Of a stretch of 64,000 nt of DNA, positions 35,655-48,807 are shown piece by piece; position 1 is the first letter of the stretch, and every line of letters starts with the position of its first letter. The DNA is from Gordionus sp. m RMFG-2023 (lineage: Eukaryota; Nematomorpha; Gordioida; Chordodea; Parachordodidae). A program made the position numbers and the translations under genes. Where the stretch lies: assembly GCF_954871325.1 (NCBI RefSeq), contig NC_088775.1, forward strand, positions 45,485,561 to 45,549,560. Direction: 5' to 3'. The notes under the pieces are model-generated. The model was not told the origin of the DNA, searched no databases, and worked only from the letters and a program-made list of their open reading frames with translations.

Positions 35655-36545
35655 ACTCTGTATTTAAAGATTAAAAAAATATTTAGGGGGTTATGGCGGG
35701 ATATATGCCGCCCTAATTAGTAATGGGTTGACAAATTTAAGAGGGGAATGCATTATATTTTATTATAGTAACTCCAAACTCCATATTCTATAAATCTATT
35801 AAAACAGAGGCCAATATGCATTATTATGTTTATTAAAGTAATTTAAGAAATAGAAAACACAAAAATTAACACCATGGATGATGTAAATCATATGAAGAAA
35901 GTACCACTTGTAAGAAATAAATATCTCAATATCGAATAGTGGCAGCTCATGGATCTAATTTGCTTTTAAAGGATATAGCAAATAAAATACTGATAATTCA
36001 AATTTTAGTAGTAAAGGCCAAAAATATTATAAAATATATAAAATTCAAAAACAGTATTATCAACATTTAAGAAAAATTAGAAAAAAAATAGAATTGCTTC
36101 CTTAAAGTTGCCTCCAACTCACTTGGCAGGTACAGGTATAGCTTAATGATTATATTAAAAAATTAAGATAATTTGCCGGAAATGGTAATATATTTATGAT
36201 AATTCAAAATCTCGAAATTAAATTTAAAAAAAATGCTTGGGTCAGAAAACTGGGTTTTATAAGAAAAAATCATCAGTTTGGAAAGCAACTTCTGCAAATG
36301 ACAAATTGCTCATTTCTAGATCAAGCTCTGATCTGGAATCGTTATTATCAAATTAAGATAAAGAACAAAATAGCCGAAATTATATCTTACTGTTTTAATA
36401 ATATGAAAGATTTAAAAAAATTAATATTGATTTTTAAAAGAATTTTTCTCGTTTTTCCCCTATATTTTCCTATTTTCAAATTCCCCAATTCTTGCGAGAA
36501 ATTCCAAACAATAAATAATAAAACACGCCCCCCCCCCTTTTTTTA
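35655..36545. other. stretch with one unassigned open frame
   Basis: A plus-strand frame of 116 codons at 36196-36546 (segment WVRKLGFIRKNHQFGKQLL) ends in a C-run and matches no family I know. It may be chance. A C-run lies at 36528-36537 beside the next element. Confidence 0.25.
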
Positions 36546-36553
36546 GAAAAAAC

Positions 36554-37990
36554 AAGGGATATGAATTCGAACCCAGATCCTGAACCCTCGTATTTTGGCT
36601 GTACCCGAACCCGGACCCTTTTTAAAAGTGGAGGGTCCAATGGGGTGTCATAAAAATTTTATGAATAAAAAATATTTTTTTAAAAAATAATATAAATTTT
36701 AGCAACTTTTTTTGTGGAAACATTTATTTTATCTTCGCGTTTTTCTTTCAATTTTTTTCCTGGACTTTCATTTTACGTAGAGATTGATATCATAAATTAT
36801 TTTCTAGTGTAGGTAATAATATTTTATTATGTAAATTTATTATATGCTATGTTATAGAAATACGTTGATTATTTTGAAAGTGAATTATTTTGTAGTGCAA
36901 GTAATAATATTTTAATTTAAATGATAATGATAATGCACGACACCTTGATCCTCAATTTGTATGATGCTAGAACGATTATTAAGTCTAAAAGATTCTCCAA
37001 TGATTTTATTATAGGAGCATGTGAAGTCATTTTGTTGGAAGATGATTGGTGGCAAATAAAGGACATTACTAGTGTATTAGTTCATTTTAAAATAAAAATA
37101 TTAAGATTACAATCAGAACAATTACGTTTATTTGATTTTTATGGCATATGGATTAGTTACTGATTAAATTTAGAAAAATTTACAGTCCTTTTTATATGAA
37201 ATATTAGAAAACATGAAAATTCGTGAGCAACAATATTTGCAAATATATATTTAGACCCTAGATATCAAGTTTTATTGAGTATTGCAAAAACATATGGCTA
37301 AAGACCATCTTAAGGATTTATGGCATACACAAAACTCCATTATTTACAATATATTGGAGGCTACGACAATACCTACTGATTGGAAGGATAGTAATAATTA
37401 TGATAGCAACATCAATGATCTTGAAATTTTACTTTTAAATAGCGAAAAAAAATCAAATTATCATAAGATATAAAGGAGGATCAAAAAATGCCTATTGCAT
37501 CATTAATAGAAAAGTTCTCATAAGTTAAGAGAATAAATAAGGATACAACTATTTTAAATTAGGGGAAGAAAATTCTTCAATCAGAATTATATATCTTATC
37601 TAGCCGTCATGGCTGTACTGGCCACACAAATACAATAACTTATGTATTATAAAGATAACTATCTATTTTAGGTAAGCGTAGAAGGTGGATTTTCATCTTT
37701 GAAATATATATTGTCTTATCTAATTTACGTGGAAATCTCAAGGATGATATTTTAAAATGATTTTGCGATTCAATAAAACATTTAAAATATAAATTATTTC
37801 ATTAAATTTTTCATTTGTAAATTATGAATATGTATATATTGAAGTATAATAATGAATGAATGAAAAAAAATCTTATTTTGAGTCATTATTTTTATATTCC
37901 CTGAACCCGGACCCGGGTCCTTTTAAAATTATATTCCTGTACCCGAACCCGGACTTGGACCCTTTTTTTGGCCAAGGATTCACTTCCCTG
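36554..37990 (+). mobile_element. 1.4-kb hAT deletion derivative
   Basis: The left end AAGGGATATGAATTCG pairs with the right end CGGATTCACTTCCCTG-type sequence (reverse complement CAGGGAAGTGAATCC). The flanks GAAAAAAC (36546-36553) and GTAAAAAC (37991-37998) match at seven of eight positions. Both ends carry CCCGAACCCGGACCC motifs as subterminal repeats. The interior keeps only the C-terminal half of a transposase. Confidence 0.8.
36921..37790 (+). pseudogene. C-terminal half of a hAT transposase, broken
   Basis: Pieces in different frames follow the normal hAT order. ACEVILLEDDWWQIKDITSV and RLFDFYGIW come first (36921-37160). NIYLDPRYQVLLSI, a typical hAT Y-LDPR block, follows (about 37240-37285), then AKDHLKDLWHTQNS. 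Near 37610 is LAVMAVLATQIQ, and VSVEGGFSSLKYILS at about 37675-37715 is a dimerisation-domain signature (V-VERGFS). Several stops and frame changes separate them. The DNA-binding N-terminus is absent, so it cannot act alone. Confidence 0.7.
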
Positions 37991-37998
37991 GTAAAAAC

Positions 37999-40003
37999 AA
38001 ACTCGAGGCAAAATGATACTTGACCCGCAAATGTACAAAAAAATCACAGAGTATAACAATTTAATAATTAGCTCACATATAGTTCAATAAATTATTTTTA
38101 TTTATTTTTAATATCATTTCATACATGTTCTCTGATCTTCAATAATAGCTGTTTCAGGGTTGCCTATGCTATTTTTATAACAGTTGATATCCGAGAGCAT
38201 AGTTGATAGTCTTTATTTTGATAATTGATCGCCCTTTCTTGTCTAACCAGTTATACGAGTAATATATTAATTGCCGTTGTTGGTTATCATATGTAGGTGA
38301 TTGGATTAATAGTGCGATATCTTAGGTATGCGTTTGAGTTCATATGCTTAACTTCTTTATCTTGATTAACTATATGAGGAATAATTAGTCCCTTTTTTAC
38401 GTTATCAGTTATTACATGAATATTTTAGATTCGTTGTTCTTGTTGCTTATCGTATGTAGGAGTTTTAATGATGGATAGTGATGTACCATAGGGTTACCCG
38501 GGAATTCCCGGTCAAATATCCGTTTAGTTTTCATAAATATATGCCAATTTCGTCTTATTCTTACCATTTTTTATCAATTATATATTTATTTTCAGCCAAA
38601 TTTTGAATAACATTTTCCTAGTTGGATAATATCTGGCTTAATATTATTTCCATTCTCATTACATCGACTTTTTACCCAAATTACTGTTACTATATGTTAT
38701 TTTCTCTGTTACAAAACTTGAGTTCGCTATATTGCAAAATATTATAAGATTTTTATCAGTCAATATTTTCACTTAAAAACTCGGTTAGCAGTTTTGGAGT
38801 CGGCTAAAGTCAGCCTATTACACAACACTAAGTTTTTGTCATTTTCTTCCTTATAAGTTGGTCATAATAAATTGTGAGATGAGACTTATTTAGCCATTAC
38901 AGATTTGGAATAAGTGAACAACTTTTATTCATAATTCTTAGATATATGTTTGTAGATTATAGAATTCTTTAACCATATAAATCTTATTTATCTGATGTAC
39001 CAGAAATTTTTACAGAAATAAAACATAATTTACAACTTTCAAATGCAATATCGCAAAATGACTTTATAAACATTAAGCTTTTATTATAAAAAAGGAAAAA
39101 ATTTGGTCTTTATTTTCATTTTGCCGAAAATTTTTTGTACCCACGTTATCTTAGCAAAACATTGTCTTACCATGGATTTTCTCTACCTTTACCACTTTGC
39201 ATAGGTTGAGAAAAGTTTCTAAATTTAGACACAATAATGACAAATTTAACTAAATATCGTTGCAAATAAGGTTTTTAAAAACGTTGCACTCTTTATATTA
39301 GCTGCATTATTCCCAATCCCCCATTCAGTGCAGCTGCAGAATAAGTATGGTCTGCCCTTGAAAAAATATAATCAAAGACTTAAAAAAAGCGACTACACCT
39401 TGAAAGAGTGAGAAAATTGATTCCATTCCATTATACAACATCTACACGATGAAATTTGCAGAATTCAATAAAAGTTTCATATATTCTAGTGAATGTATTT
39501 GATTCTGGAGATGATTTTTAAATCATTTTATCCTTTACTCTCAATATTATTTCTATTTGGACTTATATTGTTTATATAAATTGTACTTTAACTTCTTATT
39601 TTTCCTTTTCATTTTCTCGCTATTTTTTCCAAGATTTAATTTCCCGAGAATTTCATATCACTAATGTTGGGTATTGTTGATATGGGGTTGAGTACCTATA
39701 AATCATTTATATTAACCATGGACTTTATTTTTAGGTTTGTTTCTTTAATTTACTAATTTCACAAAACAAATTAATTTCTTAGTTTTTATTTACAGTTTTC
39801 ACAAGAAACTCTATCTTATGGTTTAATAATTTGATCTACATTTTTCACCAAACAAAATAAATCAATTAATTTTTTCACTTTACAGATCTTCTCTATCTTT
39901 CTTTTTCCTAATACCTTTTTCTTGATTCAATTCAATAACATTTATTATTTACTATTAATACCCTATTTTATTTTATTTTTATGTTTCCTTTATTAACATA
40001 TCG
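37999..40003. other. gene-less AT-rich stretch
   Basis: GGGTTACCCGGGAATTCCCGG at 38490-38510 is a GC palindrome of the kind seen at hAT termini, but its partner was not found. No coding region is supportable. Confidence 0.4.
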
Positions 40004-40186
40004 ATTTTTAAAAACTGCCTGATTAAGATTTTAGTAAATATAATATTATGTAAGCCTGGAGATTTTGCTCATAAATGGCAGAAAAATTTGGACCTCTATG
40101 CCAAATCTCGAAACTTACATAAAATTATTCTGGCTGAAATCTCAAACGGCCTCTTTTAAAAATCGACTTAAATACTAAATTTTACC
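40004..40186. repeat. 223-bp hAT MITE family, copy 4 (diverged)
   Basis: ATCGATTTTTAAAAACTGCC, TGTAAGCCTGGAGATTTTGC, TCATAAATGGCAGAAAAATT, CCAAATCTCGAAACTTAC and TTTTAAAAATCGAC follow the order of the 59619 copy. Termini are eroded. Confidence 0.6.
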
Positions 40187-42989
40187 GATACTATATTTTT
40201 ACTTATAACCTTCATAACGCCTATGTTGTTTTACCCTTTATATCATTTGTCTTACGCATTAATTTTATATATGAATACTTCAACTTACATTAATGTTTAT
40301 TACAGCTTCAAGTTCCCATTTTAAATGACCTTATTTCTATTTGCTATAATTATTATATATAGTGTTTTTTAATATAAGAACTAGCGATTGATATATGTTT
40401 TATAATATGGTAATAAATGCATAATATACTGTAAGGTTATAAAAGTATTTTATATATAATATTCAAATTATTATATAGAATAGAACCAAAATAATAATAA
40501 AACTGTTAAATATTGTTTTATATTATTTTCTTATTATTATATAAATAGTTTTTATGCCCCTCTTTTGTTTACGTTTAACTGCATGAACATTTAAAAAAAC
40601 TTGTGGCTTTCTTTTGTTTTCTTTTAATCAAGAGTTTTTTTTATAATTTTAGAGTTCTTAGTAAGGTAGTCCTTAATTATAAACTAGATAATGTCCCTTA
40701 GATGTCCATTCCGGGAAGGGGTTTATTTTATTCCAAATTATATGGGATAAAACTAACATAACTTTAAATTTACAAAAACGTTCATTTTTTCACTTTGCGC
40801 CAATTTATGTTAATTCATAATTGCGACTTTTATTTTCCCTATAAAAGGGACAGTATTTTTTGTTTACCATATCATATATTTTTTTATTCGTAATTTATTG
40901 ATTTTTTAATTCTTAACTTAATAAAAGTTTTATAAATCTATCGTTTTAGGATTAAATAAATTTCGTTTTAAACTTATAAATTCTTTTAGTTATATACGCT
41001 TAATAAAAGTCTATAAAAATAATTTCCTGTTTCATAATTGCTGAGTAAACCCGAAAATTTAGTTAGTCATGACCCTCACTAGATCTCTAGGGTTAGAGGA
41101 CCGAATGCGACTATATCTGTATATGACAACGACATGTAATTGAAGCCCTGGAATTTCATAAACTGAAATGATTTTACATATATAGTATTATACAAGATTT
41201 AATTATTCATATAACAATATTAAACAATCAAATTATTTAAATTCAACCTCGATTATTTTTTGTTCAATATTAAATTTTATCTTTTATTTTATTTTTAATT
41301 TCAGATTCCGCCTTAATTTCAATCAAACTTTGTCTCCTAGGACACACTTATAATACATTGAATTGAGTTTTTAGTATATTTCTCTTTAATCATTTTTCCC
41401 TGTTCTATTTATATGTTTGCACTCTAATCCCTATTTTTTTCCTTTTCCGTATTATATTATTCCTATTATCTTTAACATCCAAAAGATTATTACATAGCAT
41501 ACCATTTATTTGTTGGGATTCATTTATAAATTTCAACCTTACTTACCCCAATATTTATTCATTAAATATTCTATTCGTCATTTTTTTCGATTTTAGTACC
41601 TTTTTTCATTAGGCCATTATCCTCTATTTTTTCCTTGCATCATTTTCCAGATAGTTTGTAACTAAAGTATTTTATTTCTTTAAAGTTTAATTTGGTACAC
41701 AAACTCGGATTACCTTTTATTTCAATATCATTCCCCTATCTATCTTTCTCACAACTTTTTTTTGTATATTTGACATCTAGGGTAATTTATATCTTTCAAT
41801 TTTTATTTCCACACACGAACTTTGAGTATCTCTGTTTATTCTCGTATAATTTATAATTAATATACTTTTATCCTCCTTTATAACTTTAAAAATTTTCTTT
41901 AGGCTGTGTCCTAAATATCAAAAATAATAAAATAGTACTCTAAATAAATTTTCGTCATTTACATAATATTTTTTTAAAAATAAATAAATTTTAATAAAAT
42001 TTTGCTTGAAATTTATTAATTTGTGAAATTTTTATGAATAATAAGTTATATTAAAGTATTTGGTGGCATTGTTATTTTTCGAGTTTATTTCTCCTTTTTT
42101 TGTTTCCTTTTTATTTATTTATTTTGGGTTTTTTGTTTATAATTTTTTTTGTTTTTTTTTTCTTTCTTTTTCGTTTTTTGCGTTTTTCTTTATTATAAAA
42201 AACTTAAAAAAATAATGAGAGATTTAGATCATGTTTCAGATTTTATTAATTTACTAAAATTTATAAATTTTGAGGTTTTTTTTCAATATATTTAGGACAC
42301 AACCTTATCTGGTATTATTTTTTTCGACTACCATCTTTTTCTCATAATTCATACATTTAAATTTCCTGGTTGGCACCTGATTTATCTCAAGATTTTATAC
42401 TTTTTAAATCCTTCGGAGACTCAAAAATATTATCAACTATAGTTTCAATTTTAACAATATCCGGAACCTTAATAATTTTGTTTTTCTTGTTATAAAAATC
42501 TAGAATCAATAGGTGCTCTTTGGTATTTTATTTATTCCTTTATTATTCTCTATCATATTTATATCATAATTCATTATATTTAAACTTTCTGGAGATCCAT
42601 GATTTATCTCCAAATTTACAATTTTATCTTCCGGAGTCATAAATATTATGTTTCACAATTTTTCACATTTGTATTTCTAATAAATTATTTACAACCGTTA
42701 CTTTTAATCTTGGACATCATACTACTAAAATTAGTATACTATAATTTATCATTTCTATACTATTCTCAAGGTTTAACTAACTTTTATATCATTAACAGTT
42801 ATATTTATTTTCCCTATTCGCGGAGCCCATTTTACTATTATTAATTATTTTCCTTTATAATACTATACGATTTCCAAATTGGTTCCCTATGTAATAAACG
42901 AGATTTTTTTCGCTTTCACAAATAAATTATTCTTCTCATACCTTACCTTATTTGGTATTCTATTATCAAGCACATTTCTAATATAATCC
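40187..42989. other. pyrimidine-rich stretch, no gene assigned
   Basis: The plus strand is rich in T and C (the minus strand in A and G), as is common downstream of a minus-strand retroelement ORF. I found no clear reverse-transcriptase motif. The hydrophobic plus-strand frame at 42599-42844 is a composition artefact. Confidence 0.35.
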
Positions 42990-43600
42990 CATGTTATATA
43001 TTTAACCGGTGGAAATTATCATATTCAATCATTAGATTTTAAGACATGTATCCTGAGTGGGCCCTATTTTTCCACCCTTTTACAATATATTACCTTTTGA
43101 CATCCTCAGGCATCTGTCTCTGCATGTTTCACCCCTCCACATCTTTTGCATTGAACCTTCCGTTCATTAATTAGTGCCCTCTTGGGAAACCATCTACATA
43201 TATGATCATACTCTCCACACTCAAAACAACGCATATTTAAATTTATTCTCTAACGATTTATTTTATCTTCCTATTTCAGAATTACATACATGATTAGGAT
43301 TATAATCCACAACTAAAATATTTTCATTCCAAAATCCGATAGGATTATTACCCTTATAATTGTTAATTTCCACACATATTTCTCTTGACATACTGAACAT
43401 TTTATTGGTTACACTCATAATTTATTTCTCGATTTATATTTTCTTTGTTGTGCTTGTCTTCACAACAATAATGGAAAATTCAGCAATCACTCCAAAATAA
43501 ATGTACATTTCTGATTCACTCATCTTATTTTTTATTCCATCATCAAACGAGGAAAAACATTGATTCACCTGTCATTCTAAAGGGGTTAGAAATTAGATCA
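42990..43600 (-). pseudogene. gag-like / LINE ORF1 fossil with zinc knuckles, broken
   Basis: On the minus strand the order is MTGES (about 43578), KNKMSESEMYIYFGVIAEF, REICVEINNYKGNNPIGFW, VVDYNPNHVCNSEIG, RCFECGEYDH and VQCKRCGGVKHAE. Consecutive CxxC-x4-H-type knuckles after an RNA-binding-like region are typical of gag or LINE ORF1 proteins. The knuckle spacing reminds me more of non-LTR ORF1 than of an LTR gag, but this is not certain. It is an old, broken fragment. The same N-terminal peptide recurs at 55.96 and 57.2 kb. Confidence 0.5.
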
Positions 43601-44739
43601 ACAAATATTAAAATACAAGATGATATTTTTAACTTGGTTATAAAATCAACGAACTGGCCTTTGGCAATTTTTTTCTCTTATGCCATAATACTATATTTTG
43701 TTTTAGATTATCTTTCATCGTTTATCTTTCTTGATAACAACCTTTTGATGGTCGAGTTTACCTTAATTATACTATATTACATTTATATGACAATTTATAG
43801 ATTGTCTATTAATCAATTTTTTTTGATTTATACTTTTAAAAGTGTATTGTTTTATTTGCCTTTCTACTAATTTATCAACAAATGTTGACTTGTAAATTTT
43901 ATTTTCATAATTTAAACTAAGTTAGCATATTTAGATTAAGTAAAATAGATAAGGTCAATTTATCCACGGTAAAACAAATAAGATTATAGGGTGATAATGT
44001 TTTTTGAAACATTAAAAAATTTGTTATCATTACCGGAAAATCTTTATTTAAAATGTTTAGTAAAGAAATAAATATTTTTTTATTAATCCCTCTTAAGGGA
44101 CTCCAATTCGAGTCTTATTTTAAATCAAACTTATTTAGTATCAGCAGTAACAAAAATTTGAGCCTTTCTCTGTGGATGTGGATTCTTGTAAGAGTAAGTA
44201 AAATTTAGGTATTCATTTTTCTGACTATGTCTTTAAATAGTTAGTAGATTGCTCATTTTCTTTCATCATTAAATATATTTATAATAGAGTTCACCTCTTT
44301 TTGCTTATCTAGATCAATTATTACAAGAATTATAATAGCTATTAGCAGAAGCTTCCACTAAATCATTGGAATTTTAAGAAGAATGCTTCTAAATTAGTCT
44401 GTCTCTGATCTAAGATCCGCTTAAAGGTGTTACTATTTTCTGACTATGTTAAAGAAATTTAAAAAATTAAAAATATAGTGATGTCATTTACTTGTTGGCA
44501 AAAATTAATAATTTTTTCATGCTTAAAATTAGATTAGTGAATATGTAAGTTGGACTATAATTTAGAAAATATGAAAAATAATGTATCATTAGGTAATTTA
44601 AAATACGAGAAAAATTTCCATTTGTTATTATATTCCAATTTCAAAAGAATAGGCTATAATTTATCAGATTAGCCAATAATACTTTGATGATAATCAGTGA
44701 TAAATAGAATAAATTATGGGTACAACCTAAGGCTGAAAC
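43601..44739. other. AT-rich stretch, nothing recognised
   Basis: The hydrophobic plus-strand frame at 43634-43870 has no supporting evidence. Confidence 0.35.
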
Positions 44740-45140
44740 AATCAATTTAGGAGGTTTAGAATATATACCAAATTTCATCGTCAGCAACAATGGGCGACTT
44801 ATTTAGGAAACTTTTTTAAGGAATTTTCTACCGCATTCGATAACAAATTGCGCATCTGTCCATGTGATCATGTTTGTACCAAAAAAGATCATTAAATAAA
44901 TTAAGGCCACAAAACCTAACAGAGAGAGAAGTTAAATTTATAGAATATTAAATAAAAAGGATTCGGTGGGATGTTAGCCTTTCAAGGAGAGTCTCAATGG
45001 GTTCTAACCAAGGTAATCAAATTATCGAGGAGTTACGGTTATTAGATCCGAGAGCAGTAAAGTTTGTCTTAGCCGATAATTCGAGAAAGGAAAAAATAAA
45101 TTCCGGCTTTCTACGTGGGATTAACCGATTGTCTCTATAG
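44740..45140 (+). other. unidentified coding-like segment
   Basis: A frame from ATG at 44998 to TAG at 45139 (47 codons) contains NQIIEELRLLDPRAVKFVLA, then RKEKINSGFLRGINRL. Residue use is much less AT-biased than the surroundings. Upstream scraps (FSTAFDNKLRICPCDHVC, about 44820-44880) may belong with it. It could be an old retroelement ORF or a host exon. I do not recognise the family. Confidence 0.3.
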
Positions 45141-47228
45141 AAATAAATCAATTTTAAAAGGGCCAATAATTTCCCTGAGTTATATTACTGTTTCACATAT
45201 TTTAGGCCTTTTGGGTTTTTTTTTAAACACAAATTAGATTATTTGCACATGATAAAATACATTTAAATGAATAGCTTGAATTAAGCATGAGAATTTATAC
45301 TGATTAATCGATGAAATATCGATTTAAAGTGAATACATTTATAGTTATGAAAAGAGTATTAATAAAAATAATTAAATGAAATTGTAATACCAAGTATATA
45401 CATGTTAATAATTTTTTTTAGAGAAGTATTAAATTTCAAACCAAAAAAATATTTGTAAATGGAATTCAACACTTTTATAAATTCTTACAAATTCCTGATT
45501 ATATCTCAATATAAACGATTAATTTTATTTTTCGTGCATCATTATTCTTAAAATTATAAAAAAATATACTAAGGCATTAATTTTTAAAATTAGCCTTTAG
45601 GACATTATACAATCTTCTAACGTATATAGAAATAAAACCATCTTATCTTAGAAAAATGGCGAGATTAAAATGGGGTGTGATTCAAGAAATATGAAATCTA
45701 ATTGGATAATGATGTTTTTAGCAGATTTAACTTTCATTTAATAGATTTCAAAAATTATTTGCTATTTATATAATTTTAATTAAAATATACTTTCCTGATT
45801 TTTTTATTCGTCTGATCTCACTTGCAAAAAGCATTGATATTGATGCATACAAAGAAAGGACATGCAAATATATCTAAAATTTATAGATATAGATTTTATT
45901 CTAAGATTAAATAGAGCATTTACATTATATAATGTTGTGGAGAATTACTAGAATCTTTCCTTCTTTGAAATATATGTTCGGATTCTAGTTAAAGTAATAG
46001 TTCTAAAATAAGGCAAAGGATTTAAATTTGGTTATTTGGAAGTTTCTCTAAAATTTTACTTGTATTTGAAGGATTAAAAAACTTGATTCCTCATTTATAC
46101 AAGGTAAAAACATTTGTTTATTTATATATATTACCTTATTATGCCAACAACAGCCTTCAAGTAAAGAAAAAACCTGATTAGGCAATTAAAATAAGATTTA
46201 CGAGAAATATAAAATATAATAGTGATAGCCGATTTAAGAATGAATAACAGTAACTATTAAAAATCTTATTTTGAGAAAGAGAAATGAAGTTGAATAAAAA
46301 GAGCTAAAATTGACAAAAATCCTTGGAAAGTGTGAAGGGGAATTGTGTTTAAATTGCCTCAGGGAAACGTTTGCTTCAAACGGACACCCATCTATATATC
46401 TTCAAAATCTGCAAAATATTATTAGATAAGAGACTAAATGCATTAGTATAGTTTTTTCGTTTCGACCATCAATTCGAAAATAGTTTTATGAGTATTTATT
46501 TTGTTTAGATATTGTATCAATCATGATTAGTCAATTTGAGCTAGCGGGGCTTGCTAAATCATACACTTAATTATGGAGTTAATATGAAAAAAATATTTCA
46601 AAATCTTGGAAAGAAAATCATGTCTGTGTACGATAGGTATTTAGGATTTATGCTAAGAATTTATAATCTTTTCCTTAAGATCCTTATTTTATATGTGCAA
46701 AATGTTTATTAAATTAACAAAAATTAAGTTACAATTTATATATAGCTTCATTTTAAAGTATTGGAATATTTTAAACAATAAAATAATTAAATTATTCTAT
46801 ACGTATCAAATAAATTAAAATGCATTTCAATTCATTAGCCTAAAAAAAATAGTTTAGGAAGTCCCTTGTAGTGATTTGCATAATCCCGCTATTGGGGCTT
46901 GTTAGTAAAATTTCAAATTTTACAAAAAATAAAATTTCAAAAATATTATTATATTCTTAAAAATATAAGGCATCTTTATAGACTATAGTTATAGATATTG
47001 CTTCATATATTGTTTATAATATTTTTTAAAAAACATAGGACTTATAGCCTATTGTCAAAAATTTGACGAGCCCCAATCTAATATTTTTATAATTATAATA
47101 ACAGTTAAAATAATTTTTTATCTCTCCTGAACAATTTTAAAAATGCTACTTACGAAGTCTTGCAGTGGTTACGACGAAGGAAATAAATATGTAATTTATT
47201 CAAAATGTTAGCTTGAAATATTTAAATT
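45141..47228. other. AT-rich stretch with possible coding debris
   Basis: Around 46310-46680 plus-strand fragments such as FKRTPIYIFKICKILLDKRL and MSVYDRYLGFMLRIYNL look coding-derived but are in mixed frames and unassigned. Otherwise nothing is recognised. Confidence 0.3.
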
Positions 47229-48312
47229 TTAATACTCTGGCTGGCCTATTAAAATGTTAATAAAAATCAGATATTTGCGAAGTCTTGACTGATTTTTATT
47301 TATAAATTTCCCGGCCCGTCCCGTTATAATTTTTTAAAAAATTAGCCTGGTCCGACCCATGGATAGGGTTTTCGAAAGGTCGGGTAGATTTCTAATACAT
47401 ACGAAGGATTAAAGCTCAGTTTAAAAAAATCTTTCATGTGTTTTTCAAATATTACATGAGATTATTGGTGGTCGTTTTTAATTGTGATAAATAGGTATTG
47501 TCAACGATTTTATATAAAAATTATTATTTCGTATTTAATGGAAGTGTGAGATGATATAAATAACTGGTTATAAAATTTTTTCTGCAGCCTTATTAAAAAA
47601 ATAATTAAAATATACCTATTAGGTATTTTATGGATCTTTTTTCAGCCAATATGAAATCTATTAATAATTTTTCAAATTATCTTACATCCCCATTTGTCGT
47701 AAAAAGAGTAATTTTGAATCACCACACACAATTCGATTGGTCGTTGGCAATTCCCAATTTAATATAGTCTTTGGCAACATACGTAATTGCCTGAATTTGG
47801 GACAAATAAAAAAGAGAGATATGATATTTATCTAAAATAAATTTTTCTGTTATAGTGTGTATTATAATTTGAATATTGAGTGCATCTATATTGCATTTAA
47901 TTTAATTGAATATTATACCTAAAATAATGATTAGTTAAATAAAAAATTTGAATATTATTTTACTATAAATATTTTCTAAGGATCGAAAAAATAGAAATAG
48001 GAAATATGATAAATGAATGAATGTGATATATTGTTCTATGATACATAATTTTTAAATATATTGTATTTATTTATAATTTTTATAGATAATAATGGCGATT
48101 TAAAATATTTAACCCAGCCCGTGTATTTTTCAAGAAATATTTTTTAGGCCCGGCTTAGGTATTTTTAAAAAAAATTTTAGTTCCGGCCTGGATATATTTA
48201 AATAAATAATAACTGCTCGGCCCGTATACCGAGGCTGGGCTTAGGGTCGGACTTGGGGCCGGGCTTAGAGCCAGGCTTGGGGTCGGGTTTAGGGCCGAGC
48301 CTGCAGGTCTCT
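47229..48312. repeat. possible hAT-like element with GCCCGG-rich ends
   Basis: The left region has CCCGGCCCGTCCCG, CCTGGTCCGACCC and AAGGTCGGGTAG (47308-47395). The right region has AACCCAGCCCG, AGGCCCGGCTTAGG and a GC-rich array ending GCAGGTCTCTG at 48312, like the GGTCTCTG terminus of the 17061 MITE. Left terminus and TSD are not fixed. The middle is plain AT-rich DNA. Confidence 0.4.
48233..48304. repeat. 12-bp GC-rich tandem repeat, six units
   Basis: Six consecutive 12-mers follow the consensus GGCCGGGCTTAG: GGCTGGGCTTAG, GGTCGGACTTGG, GGCCGGGCTTAG, AGCCAGGCTTGG, GGTCGGGTTTAG, GGCCGAGCCTGC. It yields an artefactual Ser-Pro-Ala-Leu-rich frame on the minus strand (48155-48358). Confidence 0.9.
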
Positions 48313-48807
48313 GAGTATTATTAAATATTTTTGTTTTTTTGATAGTGATGATTTTCACGGACTAAATCAAATATAATTTTTATTATAATTTTAAAATAAA
48401 TAATTTGTTTTTCATTAATTTTAATTTTATCCGCGATTTTTGAATCCTAAATTGTATACATTTTAATTTTAATTATAACACGTTTAAATGAAATAATACA
48501 TTTCATTTTTTATTTTAAACACTAGTTAAAATAATCCAATCGATTTATACCTCATATTCGCGTCATTTTCTTTCTATTAGACTTTAATTATAGTTAAATG
48601 GTATTCTTGATAATAGAAAAAATTTGACAATTTTTTGTGTAGTTTATTAATTTAATAAAAACGAGAAAACTAATGTATGAAAAAAAACATTAAGGATTAC
48701 ATGTAAAATTCAAAAGTAGGTATTTAAGAATTCGAGTTCTAAAATTTCTTATTTCATTAAAAATACATGATACAAATTTTTATTTAAAAATAGTTCATCT
48801 TTAGAGC

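Noticed and set aside
36196-36546. 116-codon frame before the 36554 element
   Set aside because: No domain is recognised, it ends in a C-run and lacks splice or homology support. I kept it only as a remark.
42599-43870. Hydrophobic plus-strand frames (42599-42844, 43634-43870)
   Set aside because: They lie in pyrimidine-rich DNA, partly opposite the zinc-knuckle fossil, and look like composition artefacts.
48155-48358. Ser-Pro-Ala-Leu repeat protein on the minus strand
   Set aside because: It is the translation of the 12-bp GC-rich tandem array.
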